Assembly: GCA_046330415.1 (NCBI GenBank)
Contig: JAXLSW010000025.1
Coordinates: 8,764 to 72,763, forward strand
Direction: 5' to 3'
Length of the DNA: 64,000 nt
Source: RHKX01 sp046330415
GTDB taxonomy: Bacteria > Actinomycetota > Thermoleophilia > Solirubrobacterales > 70-9
The notes under the pieces were generated by a model. That model was not told where the DNA came from, searched no databases, and saw only the letters and a program-made list of their open reading frames with translations. Both the position numbers and the translations under genes were made by a program. Within the stretch, counting starts at the first letter, position 1, and every line of letters starts with the position of its first letter. Positions 27,970-35,245 of this stretch are shown here, piece by piece.

Positions 27970-28890
27970 CTACGGGGTGCGGGTGACGCCCGAGGTGATC
28001 GTCTCCTTGATCTGGGCGACGATCTCCAGCGCCTCGTTCCACTCGCGCTGCCAGACGTTGCGACCGTAGATCACGCCGGAGCCGCCCGCCTCCATGATGA
28101 AGCGGGTCTGCTCGAGGAGCTTGTCGTCGTCGATCTTGGACCCGCCCGAGAGCACGACCAGGGAGCGTCCGGCGGACTCGACGCAGTGCGCGATCGCCTC
28201 CTCCTGGGTGAAGCCGCCCTCGTTGTAGGGGGCGGGGGAGTCCTTGTCCTTGTCGGGATCGACCTTCGGCATGTTGAGCTTGACGACGTCGGCGCCCATC
28301 TCCATGGCCATCCGCGCGGCGTAGTCGATCGCGTAGAAGGAGTTCTGGCCGCCCTTGGACTCGACCGCCTCGCCGCGCGGGTAGGACCAGACGATCAGCG
28401 GCATGCCGTAGCGGTCGCAGTCCTCGCGGACGCTCTTGAGCTGCAGCAGGTCCTCGTCCTGGCGCGGGGAGCCGACGTAGAGCGTGTAGCCGACGGCGTC
28501 GGCGCCGAGGCGAACCGCGTCCTCGACGGAGGCGTTGAGCGTCGACAGCGCCCGGTTCGACGGCGGGATGTCGGTCTTGCCGTTGACCTTCAGGATCAGC
28601 GGCACAGCGCCCGCGTAGTCGGGGAAGTACTTCGTCGCCATCCCGATCTGACAGGCGAGCGCCGAGTAGCCGGCCTCGGCGGCGAGGCGGAACTGGTAGT
28701 CGGGGTCCTTGGAGGCGGGGTTGGGGAAGAAGTCACGCGGGCCGTGCTCGATCCCCTGATCGATCGGCAGCAGCATCAGCGTCCCGTTGCCGGGGCCGAA
28801 CTCGAACAGCATGCGGTGCAGACGGGCGCGCTTGCCGGCGGGCAGTCCTTCCAGCAGGGACTTCTGCTCGGTGATGCTCTTGACTTCCAC
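27970..28890 (-). CDS. Class I fructose-bisphosphate aldolase, DhnA/FbaB type
   Basis: Cleaves fructose-1,6-bisphosphate to triose phosphates through a Schiff base. 306 residues. MLLPIDQGIEHGPRDFF is the DhnA phosphate-site start, GADAVGYTLYVGS and VWSYPRGEAV follow, and ADVVKLNMPKVDPDKD holds the likely Schiff-base Lys. VVLSGGSKIDDDKLL and GGSGVIYGRNVWQRE are the typical phosphate-binding loops. The GTG at 28890 has AGGAGGA 6-12 bases upstream, one of the clearer Shine-Dalgarno sites here. Divergent from the carboxylate-amine ligase gene. Confidence 0.9.
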   Translation of the reverse strand: MEVKSITEQKSLLEGLPAGKRARLHRMLFEFGPGNGTLMLLPIDQGIEHGPRDFFPNPASKDPDYQFRLAAEAGYSALACQIGMATKYFPDYAGAVPLILKVNGKTDIPPSNRALSTLNASVEDAVRLGADAVGYTLYVGSPRQDEDLLQLKSVREDCDRYGMPLIVWSYPRGEAVESKGGQNSFYAIDYAARMAMEMGADVVKLNMPKVDPDKDKDSPAPYNEGGFTQEEAIAHCVESAGRSLVVLSGGSKIDDDKLLEQTRFIMEAGGSGVIYGRNVWQREWNEALEIVAQIKETITSGVTRTP

Positions 28891-29027
28891 GGGGATCCTC
28901 CTAGAGGTTCAGGTTCGAGGTCTTCAGGTCACGTCTCGGGGCCGGTTGGTCACCCGGAGTGCGCGGGGGACGCGGCGAAGATCCAGTATAGGTGCGGAAT
29001 CGGTGCACGATCGTCGCCGCCGAGGGG

Positions 29028-29033
29028 TAGAGT
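29028..29033 (+). promoter_or_regulatory. -10 element (TAGAGT) for the carboxylate-amine ligase
   Basis: TAGAGT gives a short leader of roughly 25 bases before the GTG at 29063. A second candidate, TATAGG at 28987-28992, lies 35 bases further upstream. Confidence 0.4.
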
Positions 29034-29062
29034 CGGCCCCGACGCCGCTCCCCGGGGAACCA

Positions 29063-30133
29063 GTGCTCGACCACAACTTCAACTCCAGCCGGTTCACGGT
29101 CGGCATCGAGGAGGAGCTGATGCTCCTCGACCCCGAGACCTTCGATCTCACCGACGGCATCGAGACGATCCTGGCCGCGGTCCCCGCCGAGCGCGCTGAG
29201 TTCGTCAAGCCGGAGCTGTTCCAGTCGGTCCTCGAGGTCGCCACATCGCCCTGCGCGACCGTGACCGAGGCCGCCGCGGAGCTGGCCGAGATGCGTCGGC
29301 TCGTCTGCGGCATCGCGGCCGACAACGGGATGCTGGTGGGCGCCGCGGGCACCCATCCGTTCGCCCTCTGCGACGAGCAGAGCATCGTCGAGCGCGAGCG
29401 CTACGTCGACCTGATGGCCGACCTCGGCTTCATCGCCTCCCGCGAGCTGATCTTCGGGACCCACGTCCACGTCGGGATCGACGACCCCGAGCGCGCGATC
29501 TACGTCGCCGACGGGATCCGGCGGCACCTGCCGCTGCTGCTCGCTCTCTCGTCCAACTCCCCGTTCTGGGAGGGCAGGCGCACGAACATGCACTCCTCCC
29601 GCACCCCGGTCTTCCGCGCGTTCCCCCGGGTCGGGATCCCCCCGCACTACGGCAGCTGGGAGATCTACTCGCGGCGGATCGAGCAGATGGTCCGCTCCGG
29701 CGCGATCGAGGACTACACCTACCTGTGGTGGGACGTGCGGCCGCATCCGCGGCTGGGAACGGTCGAGGTGAGGATCTTCGACCAGGCGACGAGGATCGAG
29801 GACACGGCGGCCTTCGCGGCCCTGACCGTCTCGTTGGCCCACCGCTACGCGATGCTCTTCGACGCCGGCGAGCCGCTCGTCGAGCAGCTCTGGGAGCTGG
29901 TCGACGACAACAAGGTGCGAGCCTGCATCCGGGGCATGGAGGGCGAGCTCGTCGACTTCCGCCTCGAGCGGCACGTGCCGGCCGTCGAGATGGCGGAGCG
30001 CCTGTTGCGGGAGATCGCGCCAAGCGCGGCTGAGCTGGGCTGCGACGCCGAGCTCGGCCGTGTCCACGAGATCCTCGCCACCGGGACGGGTTCACGGCGG
30101 CAGATCGACTGGGTCGAGGAGCGCGAAGGGTGA
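29063..30133 (+). CDS. Carboxylate-amine ligase, YbdK / glutamate-cysteine ligase 2 family
   Basis: ATP-dependent ligase that joins a carboxylate to an amine, classically glutamate and cysteine. 356 residues. FTVGIEEELMLLDPETFDL at the N-terminus carries the metal-binding Glu residues; HVHVGIDDPERAI, SSNSPFWEGRRT, RAFPRVGIPPHYGSWE and YLWWDVRPHPRLGTVEVRIFD are family blocks. Start chosen as GTG 29063, ten residues before FTVGIEEEL, matching homologues; another in-frame GTG at 29003 would add a basic leader. Substrates cannot be read from sequence. In actinobacteria close relatives make gamma-glutamylcysteine for ergothioneine. Confidence 0.87.
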   Translation: MLDHNFNSSRFTVGIEEELMLLDPETFDLTDGIETILAAVPAERAEFVKPELFQSVLEVATSPCATVTEAAAELAEMRRLVCGIAADNGMLVGAAGTHPFALCDEQSIVERERYVDLMADLGFIASRELIFGTHVHVGIDDPERAIYVADGIRRHLPLLLALSSNSPFWEGRRTNMHSSRTPVFRAFPRVGIPPHYGSWEIYSRRIEQMVRSGAIEDYTYLWWDVRPHPRLGTVEVRIFDQATRIEDTAAFAALTVSLAHRYAMLFDAGEPLVEQLWELVDDNKVRACIRGMEGELVDFRLERHVPAVEMAERLLREIAPSAAELGCDAELGRVHEILATGTGSRRQIDWVEEREG

Positions 30134-30223
30134 GGATCTGCGCGGCCTCGTCGAGGCGGTCGTCGCGCTGACGGACCCGGCCTCGGCCTAAACGCTTGTC
30201 GGCTTGCGTCGCGGACGCCGGGC

Positions 30224-30229
30224 TATTCT
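30224..30229 (+). promoter_or_regulatory. -10 element (TATTCT) before the rhomboid-like gene
   Basis: TATTCT is seven bases before the GTG at 30237 with no Shine-Dalgarno. Confidence 0.45.
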
Positions 30230-30236
30230 CGTAGGC

Positions 30237-31022
30237 GTGCCGGCACCGGAGCTGAGCGTCGTCTGCAAGAGCTGTGGCTCCGAGGTGAGCCCGTACGTGA
30301 CCGAGTGTCCGTACTGCGGCCACAGGCTGCGCAAGCGAGCCCCGAAGCTGGAGCGGGAGGGCGACGAGATCCGCGTCCACGAGAGCCGCCGGGAGCGCCG
30401 CAGGCGCCTGCGCACCGAACGCGGCCGCCGCTCGTCCCCCGTCGATCTCGACGCGCGCCCGATCGCGACGGCGGCGACGATCCTGATCGGCGCGGTGCTG
30501 ATCGTCCTCGGCCGGTCCGTCCCGCTGAGCCTCTACGAGATGGGTGCGATCGTCGGGCCGGTCGGCTCCGAGTTCTGGCGTTACGTCACCGCGCCGTTCG
30601 TCTACGACGACGTCGGCTCGTTCATCGTCATCGCCCTCGCGATCGGGATCTTCGGCGCCTCGGTCGAGCGCCGGCTCGGCTCGCTCGCGACCGGGACCCT
30701 GATCCTCGCCACGGGGACGCTGGGGATGCTCGCAGCGGGGGCCGCCGACTCCGCCGGTTTGACCGATTCGCTCGTCGCCGCCGGCGGCAGCGGCGTCGCG
30801 CTGGGCCTGCTCGGCGCCTGGCTGATGCTGTGGGGGGCTGAGGCGAAGACCCATTTCAGCGAGCCGCTGGACGTGATCGGCGTCTCGGTCGCGGCCGTCG
30901 TCCTGCTCCTGCTCCCCCTAGTCGAGGTCACGGCGGACCCGATCGCGGGGCTCGTCGGCGGGCTCGTCGGGCTCGGGATGGGATCGTTGGCCGCCCGTCG
31001 CGCCGACCCTGGTCCGGGCTGA
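30237..31022 (+). CDS. Rhomboid-like membrane protein with N-terminal zinc ribbon
   Basis: 261 residues. Residues 8-30 are a zinc ribbon (CKSCGSEVSPYVTECPYCGH, four Cys). A basic linker leads to six hydrophobic segments. EFWRYVTAPFVY matches the rhomboid WRxxTxxF loop, and AAGGSGVALGLLGAWLML matches the GxSG serine motif of rhomboid proteases. The last helix reads ADPIAGLVGGLVGLGMG, where active rhomboids have a His (AHLGGLLAG). So the Ser is present but the catalytic His seems missing, as in rhomboid pseudoproteases. GTG start at 30237. It overlaps the small gene behind it by one base. Confidence 0.78.
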   Translation: MPAPELSVVCKSCGSEVSPYVTECPYCGHRLRKRAPKLEREGDEIRVHESRRERRRRLRTERGRRSSPVDLDARPIATAATILIGAVLIVLGRSVPLSLYEMGAIVGPVGSEFWRYVTAPFVYDDVGSFIVIALAIGIFGASVERRLGSLATGTLILATGTLGMLAAGAADSAGLTDSLVAAGGSGVALGLLGAWLMLWGAEAKTHFSEPLDVIGVSVAAVVLLLLPLVEVTADPIAGLVGGLVGLGMGSLAARRADPGPG

Positions 31023-31339
31023 TGCCGCACGACCCCCAGGACGAGGCGGCCCTCGCCGCCGCGATCGAGCGGCTCCGCGATGGAGGCAGGCTGCACGCCG
31101 CCGAAGCTGCTGTGGCGGGAGCGGCCCCGGCGCTGCAGATGGTGCTTGCGGAGGCGCTGGCCTCGGGGGGGTGGTTCGAGGATTCGCATCGGGCGGAGAT
31201 CGATCGGGTGGCGGCGATCGCTGATCCGGCTGAGCGGGCGACGGCGCTGGCGACGCTGCTGGCGGAGGAGACGCGGATCGGGATGATGGTCGGGGTCGCC
31301 GTCGGGTGGGCTCTGGCGGAGGAGCTGGACGCGGGGTAG
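31022..31339 (+). CDS. Small soluble protein of unknown family
   Basis: Not recognised. 105 residues, mainly alpha-helical and Ala-rich, without signal peptide or clear membrane helix (VGVAVGWALAEEL is only weakly hydrophobic). A predicted helix AALAAAIERLRDGGRLHAAEAAV is followed by FEDSHRAEIDRVAAIADPAERATALATLL. The ATG shares a base with the rhomboid-like stop, so the two are co-translated and may work together. Confidence 0.6.
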   Translation: MPHDPQDEAALAAAIERLRDGGRLHAAEAAVAGAAPALQMVLAEALASGGWFEDSHRAEIDRVAAIADPAERATALATLLAEETRIGMMVGVAVGWALAEELDAG

Positions 31340-31362
31340 CTCCGGCGGCGGGTGGCCGGGGG

Positions 31363-32928
31363 CTACTCGCAGAACGGATGGTCGGGGGTTCGGGGGTCGC
31401 GGCCCCTGATTCCGGCGCAGTGGCTCAGGGAATCGGCGCGCTGTTCCAGCCTTGACTGGAGGAGAGCCTCGGCTGCCGGGTTGGTGGGGGCGAACGCCTG
31501 GTTCTGGAGTTGGTAGGGGTCCGTGGCGAGGTCGTACAGCTCGGTCTCGTCGGCGGGGGCGCATTCGCCAGCGCCGTCGGCGATCGCGGTGTGGTGAAGG
31601 AAGACCTGCTCGGCGGTGCGCATGCCCTGGTAGGTGCAGCTCGAGTTGGCGTCTGCCCGGCGGCCGCCGGTGTCGAGCTCCAGCGGGATCGCGCGGTCGG
31701 TGGGCCAGCCGCGGGTTCGTCCCGCCGCGAGTCCGAGCAGCGAGCGGCCGTCGAGCGTGCGGCAGTGGGCTCGCGTCCGACAGGGATCGGCGCCCGCGAG
31801 GTCGAGGATCGTCGCGGTCAGATCGACGTTGGCGACGAGTTCGGGAACGACGATCCCGGGCCGCGGCTTGGGTCTCGTGCTCGCGGGCAGCCGCATCGCG
31901 AGGGGTACCTCGAGGGACTCGCGGTAGGGGACGATCTTCTCGAAGGAGAGGCGGTGCTCGCCGAAGTAGAGGCCGTTGTCGGAGGTGAAGATCAGCGCCG
32001 TGCTGCGGCGCTCACCCGCCTTGCCGAGGGCATCCCAGATCTGTCCGACGCCGCGGTCGACCGACTGCAGGGCCGCCAGCGTGCAGCGGTAGGTGCGCTC
32101 GAGCGCCGCGAGCTGAGGCGCGTCGAGCTGTGGGCGAGCGGCGATGAAGGACGGCTTGTCGGTGACGTCGGGCTCGTCGAAGGACGGCGGGCGCGGCAGC
32201 GTGGCGTCCGCGAAGGCATCAGCGTCACCGAGCGCGGGCTCGGGCCCGGGAGCTTCGCAGCGGTCCACGAGTGATGGGCCACCCGAGCGGTGCGGGGCGA
32301 ACTGGTCGACGACCATGAACAGCGGTCGTCTTCGCGGGGCGTAGCGGCGGACCATGCGGGCGGCGGTCCGGTTGATGACCGACGTCGTGTAGTCGCGCGG
32401 CCTGGTCCCGGTCTCCCCGAACCCGCCGTTCTCCGCAAACGGGGCCGAGTAGTAGCTGTTGGGGTCGACGAACGTGTGCCATTGCATCCATCCCGGGGCG
32501 ACGGCACCCGGATCGTCCTGGGCGTAGACGTAGGCGTTCAGGTACTTGCCGACGTGCGCGGTGACGTAGCCGGCGCGCTTCATCCACACCGGCAGGGTGT
32601 TGCCCTTCTCCCGCAGGGCGCGGTAGCCGGGAGCGTTCCAGAGGACGCCGTCGTTGTGGCCGAACTGGCCGCTGAGGAAGGACGCCCGCGAGGGACAGCA
32701 GAGCGGCGTTGCGTTCGCCGCCCCGACGAAGCGGGCCCCCGGGGCAGCCACGAGATGGTTGGTGATCGGCATCACCGCCGGGTCGAAGGTGCTCGTTGCC
32801 TGATCGTCGGTGACGACGACGATCACGTTCGGGGGCGTGTCCGCGGCGGAGGCCTCCTCGGCGGCGGGACCGGCCGCGAGCAGCGCGAGGGCGGCGATCA
32901 GCGTTGCGAGGCGCGACACACCGCTCAA
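31363..32928 (-). CDS. Secreted sulfatase (arylsulfatase / GlcNAc-6-sulfatase-like)
   Basis: Hydrolyses sulfate esters, probably on glycans. 521 residues with a signal peptide (about residues 6-29, ending ASAAD). PNVIVVVTDDQ supplies the first metal Asp pair; TPLCCPSRASFLSGQ is the CxPSR formylglycine motif with modified Cys at about 77; HVGKYLN, DQFAPH and TSDNGLYFGEHRL give the other conserved residues. It needs a formylglycine-generating enzyme, not seen in this window. The frame opens at a TTG (32928); a GTG three codons later (32919) is an equally good start. Related to the sulfatase at 37354. Confidence 0.88.
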   Translation of the reverse strand: MSGVSRLATLIAALALLAAGPAAEEASAADTPPNVIVVVTDDQATSTFDPAVMPITNHLVAAPGARFVGAANATPLCCPSRASFLSGQFGHNDGVLWNAPGYRALREKGNTLPVWMKRAGYVTAHVGKYLNAYVYAQDDPGAVAPGWMQWHTFVDPNSYYSAPFAENGGFGETGTRPRDYTTSVINRTAARMVRRYAPRRRPLFMVVDQFAPHRSGGPSLVDRCEAPGPEPALGDADAFADATLPRPPSFDEPDVTDKPSFIAARPQLDAPQLAALERTYRCTLAALQSVDRGVGQIWDALGKAGERRSTALIFTSDNGLYFGEHRLSFEKIVPYRESLEVPLAMRLPASTRPKPRPGIVVPELVANVDLTATILDLAGADPCRTRAHCRTLDGRSLLGLAAGRTRGWPTDRAIPLELDTGGRRADANSSCTYQGMRTAEQVFLHHTAIADGAGECAPADETELYDLATDPYQLQNQAFAPTNPAAEALLQSRLEQRADSLSHCAGIRGRDPRTPDHPFCE

Positions 32929-32990
32929 GTTAGAGGCCCACCGCCCCGGTCGGTGCCGGTTCGGTGGGCCTCATGGTCGATCCAAGTTTG

Positions 32991-33041
32991 TGACCCGCCG
33001 CCGGTGCGCCCCCTCGGGAGCGACACCGGGGCGGCGGGTCA
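32991..33041 (-). terminator. Long hairpin terminator after the 95-residue gene
   Basis: TGACCCGCCGCC (32991-33002) plus GGTG pairs with CACC plus GGCGGCGGGTCA (33030-33041): sixteen base pairs with a two-base bulge and a 17-base loop. On the minus strand the stop codon of the upstream gene is the first triplet of the stem. No T-run follows. Confidence 0.55.
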
Positions 33042-33326
33042 ATCCCAGTCCTCTTGGGCGCCTCGCCGAAACCAGAGCGAGCGATCGTGCCAATCGTGCG
33101 CCATCAGGACCGATCCGAACAAGGCCCATTCGACTCCGCCTCGGGCAGTGAGGCGGTGCGCTGCGAAGCCGGCCATTCCCATCCCGGCTAGCAGCGCTCC
33201 GGTGAGACCGTGGTGGAGGCGCTGATCGCCGACCCAGACGCGACGACGCTGTGCGTCGTAGCGAATCAGGCCGCCGATGTAGCCCCTCGGTCCGATCTCG
33301 CCGATGGTGTCGTAGTGAACCCTCAC
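33039..33326 (-). CDS. Small protein of unknown function
   Basis: Not recognised. 95 residues starting on GTG at 33326. Contains YDTIGEIGPRGYIGGLIRYD and two mildly hydrophobic stretches (GLTGALLAGMGMAGFAAH and VEWALFGSVLMAHDWHD). The sequence looks like a real soluble or peripheral protein: hydrophobic and charged residues are ordered and the shadow frames are less so. A palindrome CCTCAAC/GTTGAGG lies at 33377-33394, about 50 bases upstream of the start, and a strong hairpin covers the stop. Confidence 0.55.
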   Translation of the reverse strand: MRVHYDTIGEIGPRGYIGGLIRYDAQRRRVWVGDQRLHHGLTGALLAGMGMAGFAAHRLTARGGVEWALFGSVLMAHDWHDRSLWFRRGAQEDWD

Positions 33327-33376
33327 GGGGCCCCAATCGGCGCCTGGGGGCTGGACCTTAGGCGCGTCCGGGAGAA

Positions 33377-33394
33377 CCTCAACGGATGTTGAGG
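33377..33394. promoter_or_regulatory. Inverted repeat CCTCAAC-ggat-GTTGAGG
   Basis: Perfect seven-base arms around a four-base loop, about 50 bases upstream of the minus-strand gene at 33326 and downstream of the sigma fusion. Could be an operator or a small terminator. Confidence 0.35.
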
Positions 33395-33424
33395 GTCACG
33401 CAAGCGCTGCTGCGGACCTCACCG

Positions 33425-33448
33425 CGCCCCGGCCGGGGGGCCGGGGCG
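33425..33448 (-). terminator. Strong GC hairpin after the sigma-factor fusion
   Basis: CGCCCCGGCC and GGCCGGGGCG form ten perfect pairs around GGGG, 20 bases past the stop of the minus-strand sigma gene. No T-run, so a rho-dependent or stalling hairpin. Confidence 0.55.
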
Positions 33449-33467
33449 GGTCTGAGGGGCTGCGACC

Positions 33468-35060
33468 TCAGGTGGCGGGAACGGGGTCCGGCGTCGTGAC
33501 CGGGGGCGTCGCCGGAGGCGCCGGGGTCACGGGGGCCGGGTCGACCACGACCGGCGGCGGCAGCTCCGCCGGAGGCGGCGTCGTCGGGGTCGTGCTCGTG
33601 GGCGGGTCCGTCGGGGCCGGGGTCGTGGGCACCTCCGGGACGTCCGGGGTGCTTCCGGTGTTCTGGTCCTCGCTCGGATCCTCCGCCGTGGGCACCTCAC
33701 CGACGCCGCCGATCTCGGCCCCGTCCTCGGGGGTGGTCGGGTCGGTCGCGGCGGTGCCGCTCTCGGTCGGGCCGGAGGCGTCGGCCTGCTGGCCCTCCTC
33801 GCCGGCGGGAGCCGTATCTGCGGGGTCCTCGGCGAGCACCCGGCCACCGGCGTTCACGTCGGTGCTCGTCGCCGGGGTGAACTGGGGAAGGGAGCTGTGG
33901 CGAGCGTGGTGGTCGCCGGAGTGGTTGTCGGTCAGCACCGGGACGTTGTCGCGCGGTACCTGCGTCTCCGCACCGCGGTCGCCGAGGTTGCGAACCTCGA
34001 CCGCACCGGCGGTGATCAGAGCGGCGGTCGCCACTCCCGCTGCAGCCTTGGCGCCGAGCGCCGAGCCGAGGATGCCCATCCCGCCGCTGAAGCCACCGGC
34101 GCTTGCGGCACCGCCGGCCGCACCGGCTGCGCCGACGGCACCTGCTGCGCCAGCGGCACCGACGGCACCCGCGCCGCCGGTCGCGGCGGCACCGGCGCCC
34201 GCGGCGCCCCCGGAGGCGGCGGCGCCCGAGCTGCCGGCGGCACCACTGCCGCCGAAGAGCTTGGCGAGGAAGCCGCCCTTGATGAGGGCGATGGGACCGA
34301 AGGGGAAGAGCGCGGCCAGCGCCTTGCGATCGGCGCGCAGCTGGTTGCGGAACTCGCGGCAGCCCTCGCAGGAGCGAACGTGCTTGCGGGCCGGGCCGGA
34401 CGCCTTGGCGACGCCTTCGGCGGCCTCGGCGAGCTCGACCTGGACCTCGCCGCAGGTCAGCATGCGGGCCTTGCTCGACTCGGCGAGGCCGATCCGGGCG
34501 CGGACCAGCAGCGACTTGATCGAGGGCACGGTGGTGTCCATGGCCACCGCGATCTCCTCGTACGAGAGCTGGTCGATCTCGCGCAGCAGCAATGCCGTGC
34601 GCTGGGTCTCGGGAAGCGTGCGGACGTCGTTGAGCACCTCGCGAAGGTCCTCGCGGTTCTGGACCTCCTCAGCGGTGGTCGTGCCGTTCTGGTGCGGGTG
34701 GATGTCCATGCTGTCCTGACCCTCGGGAACCGGCTTGCGGAGGTGGTTCAGGCAGCGATTGCGGGCGATCCGGTACAGCCAGGGCCGCACGTTGATCGGC
34801 CGGTCGTCGTTGAGCATCGCCGCGTGGGCGTTCGCGAAGACCTCCTGCAGGACATCCTCGGCGTCCTGGCGGCTCTTCAGCATCGACGTGCAGAAGGCGA
34901 GCAGACGTGAGTGGTAGCGGTTGAAGAGCGCCTCGAATGCGCCGTCGTGGCCGGCGCGGATGAGCTTGACGAGCCGCTCGTCCGGCTCGAAGCGGATAAG
35001 CGGCGAGCGCCGTGTGAGCAGCCCTCCCCGGGCGGTGCTTGTAAGTGCGGAAGCTTCCAT
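33468..35060 (-). CDS. ECF sigma factor fused to an anti-sigma-like zinc finger, membrane segment and Pro/Thr-rich extension
   Basis: 530 residues. Sigma region 2 spans about 27-95 (FEALFNRYHSRLLAFCTSML, DAEDVLQEVFANAH, IRPWLYRIARN-like), region 4 about 145-195 (LPETQRTALLLREIDQLSYE and VPSIKSLLVRAR). Right after comes LTCGEVQVELAE and HVRSCEGC, the H-x3-C-x2-C zinc anti-sigma signature, about residue 235. Then a Gly/Ala-rich tract of about 75 residues, a hydrophobic segment (AKAAAGVATAALITAGAV), and about 170 residues of Asp/Glu- and Pro/Thr-rich sequence likely outside the membrane. So sigma, inhibitor and sensor appear in one chain. The ATG at 35060 has GAGAGGGGA upstream; GGAACC on the minus strand at 35120-35125 could be an ECF -35. 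Confidence 0.87.
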   Translation of the reverse strand: MEASALTSTARGGLLTRRSPLIRFEPDERLVKLIRAGHDGAFEALFNRYHSRLLAFCTSMLKSRQDAEDVLQEVFANAHAAMLNDDRPINVRPWLYRIARNRCLNHLRKPVPEGQDSMDIHPHQNGTTTAEEVQNREDLREVLNDVRTLPETQRTALLLREIDQLSYEEIAVAMDTTVPSIKSLLVRARIGLAESSKARMLTCGEVQVELAEAAEGVAKASGPARKHVRSCEGCREFRNQLRADRKALAALFPFGPIALIKGGFLAKLFGGSGAAGSSGAAASGGAAGAGAAATGGAGAVGAAGAAGAVGAAGAAGGAASAGGFSGGMGILGSALGAKAAAGVATAALITAGAVEVRNLGDRGAETQVPRDNVPVLTDNHSGDHHARHSSLPQFTPATSTDVNAGGRVLAEDPADTAPAGEEGQQADASGPTESGTAATDPTTPEDGAEIGGVGEVPTAEDPSEDQNTGSTPDVPEVPTTPAPTDPPTSTTPTTPPPAELPPPVVVDPAPVTPAPPATPPVTTPDPVPAT

Positions 35061-35106
35061 GGTTCGATCCCCTCTCTCTGCACGACACCGTAAAGGGGCA
35101 TTAGTT

Positions 35107-35137
35107 GCGTTTTCCTAAAGGTTCCTGGGAAAAACGC
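35107..35137 (-). terminator. AT-rich inverted repeat between tRNA-Leu and the sigma fusion
   Basis: GCGTTTTCC pairs with GGAAAAACGC around a 12-base loop, with one bulged A. It is 12 bases beyond the tRNA 3' end, so it may stop the tRNA transcript; it also overlaps the GGAACC that could promote the sigma gene. Confidence 0.4.
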
Positions 35138-35148
35138 CTAAAGATCCA

Positions 35149-35232
35149 TGCCGGGGGTGGGATTTGAACCCACAAGCCCTTGCGGGCAGCCGATTTTAAG
35201 TCGGCCGCGTATGCCAGTTCCGCCACCCCGGC
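35149..35232 (-). tRNA. tRNA-Leu (anticodon TAA)
   Basis: 84 bases on the minus strand. The acceptor GCCGGGG pairs with CCCCGGC and the discriminator is A; CCA is not encoded. Anticodon loop CTTAAAA gives TAA at 35196-35198. A long variable arm (TGCCCGCAAGGGC), typical for leucine, and a T-arm GTGGGTTCAAATCCCAC are present. It decodes TTA/TTG leucine codons, rare in this GC-rich genome. Confidence 0.96.
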
Positions 35233-35245
35233 CGGGTGAGGGGGC

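Noticed and set aside
26779..29199. An 806-codon plus-strand open frame across the thermonuclease and aldolase genes
   Set aside because: It covers the csrA repeat and two clear minus-strand enzymes; its composition is that of a GC-rich antisense shadow and it has no recognisable motif.
33996..34260. GC-rich trinucleotide-like repeats as a possible intergenic or CRISPR-like array
   Set aside because: They encode the Ala/Gly linker of the sigma fusion in frame; there are no regularly spaced spacers.
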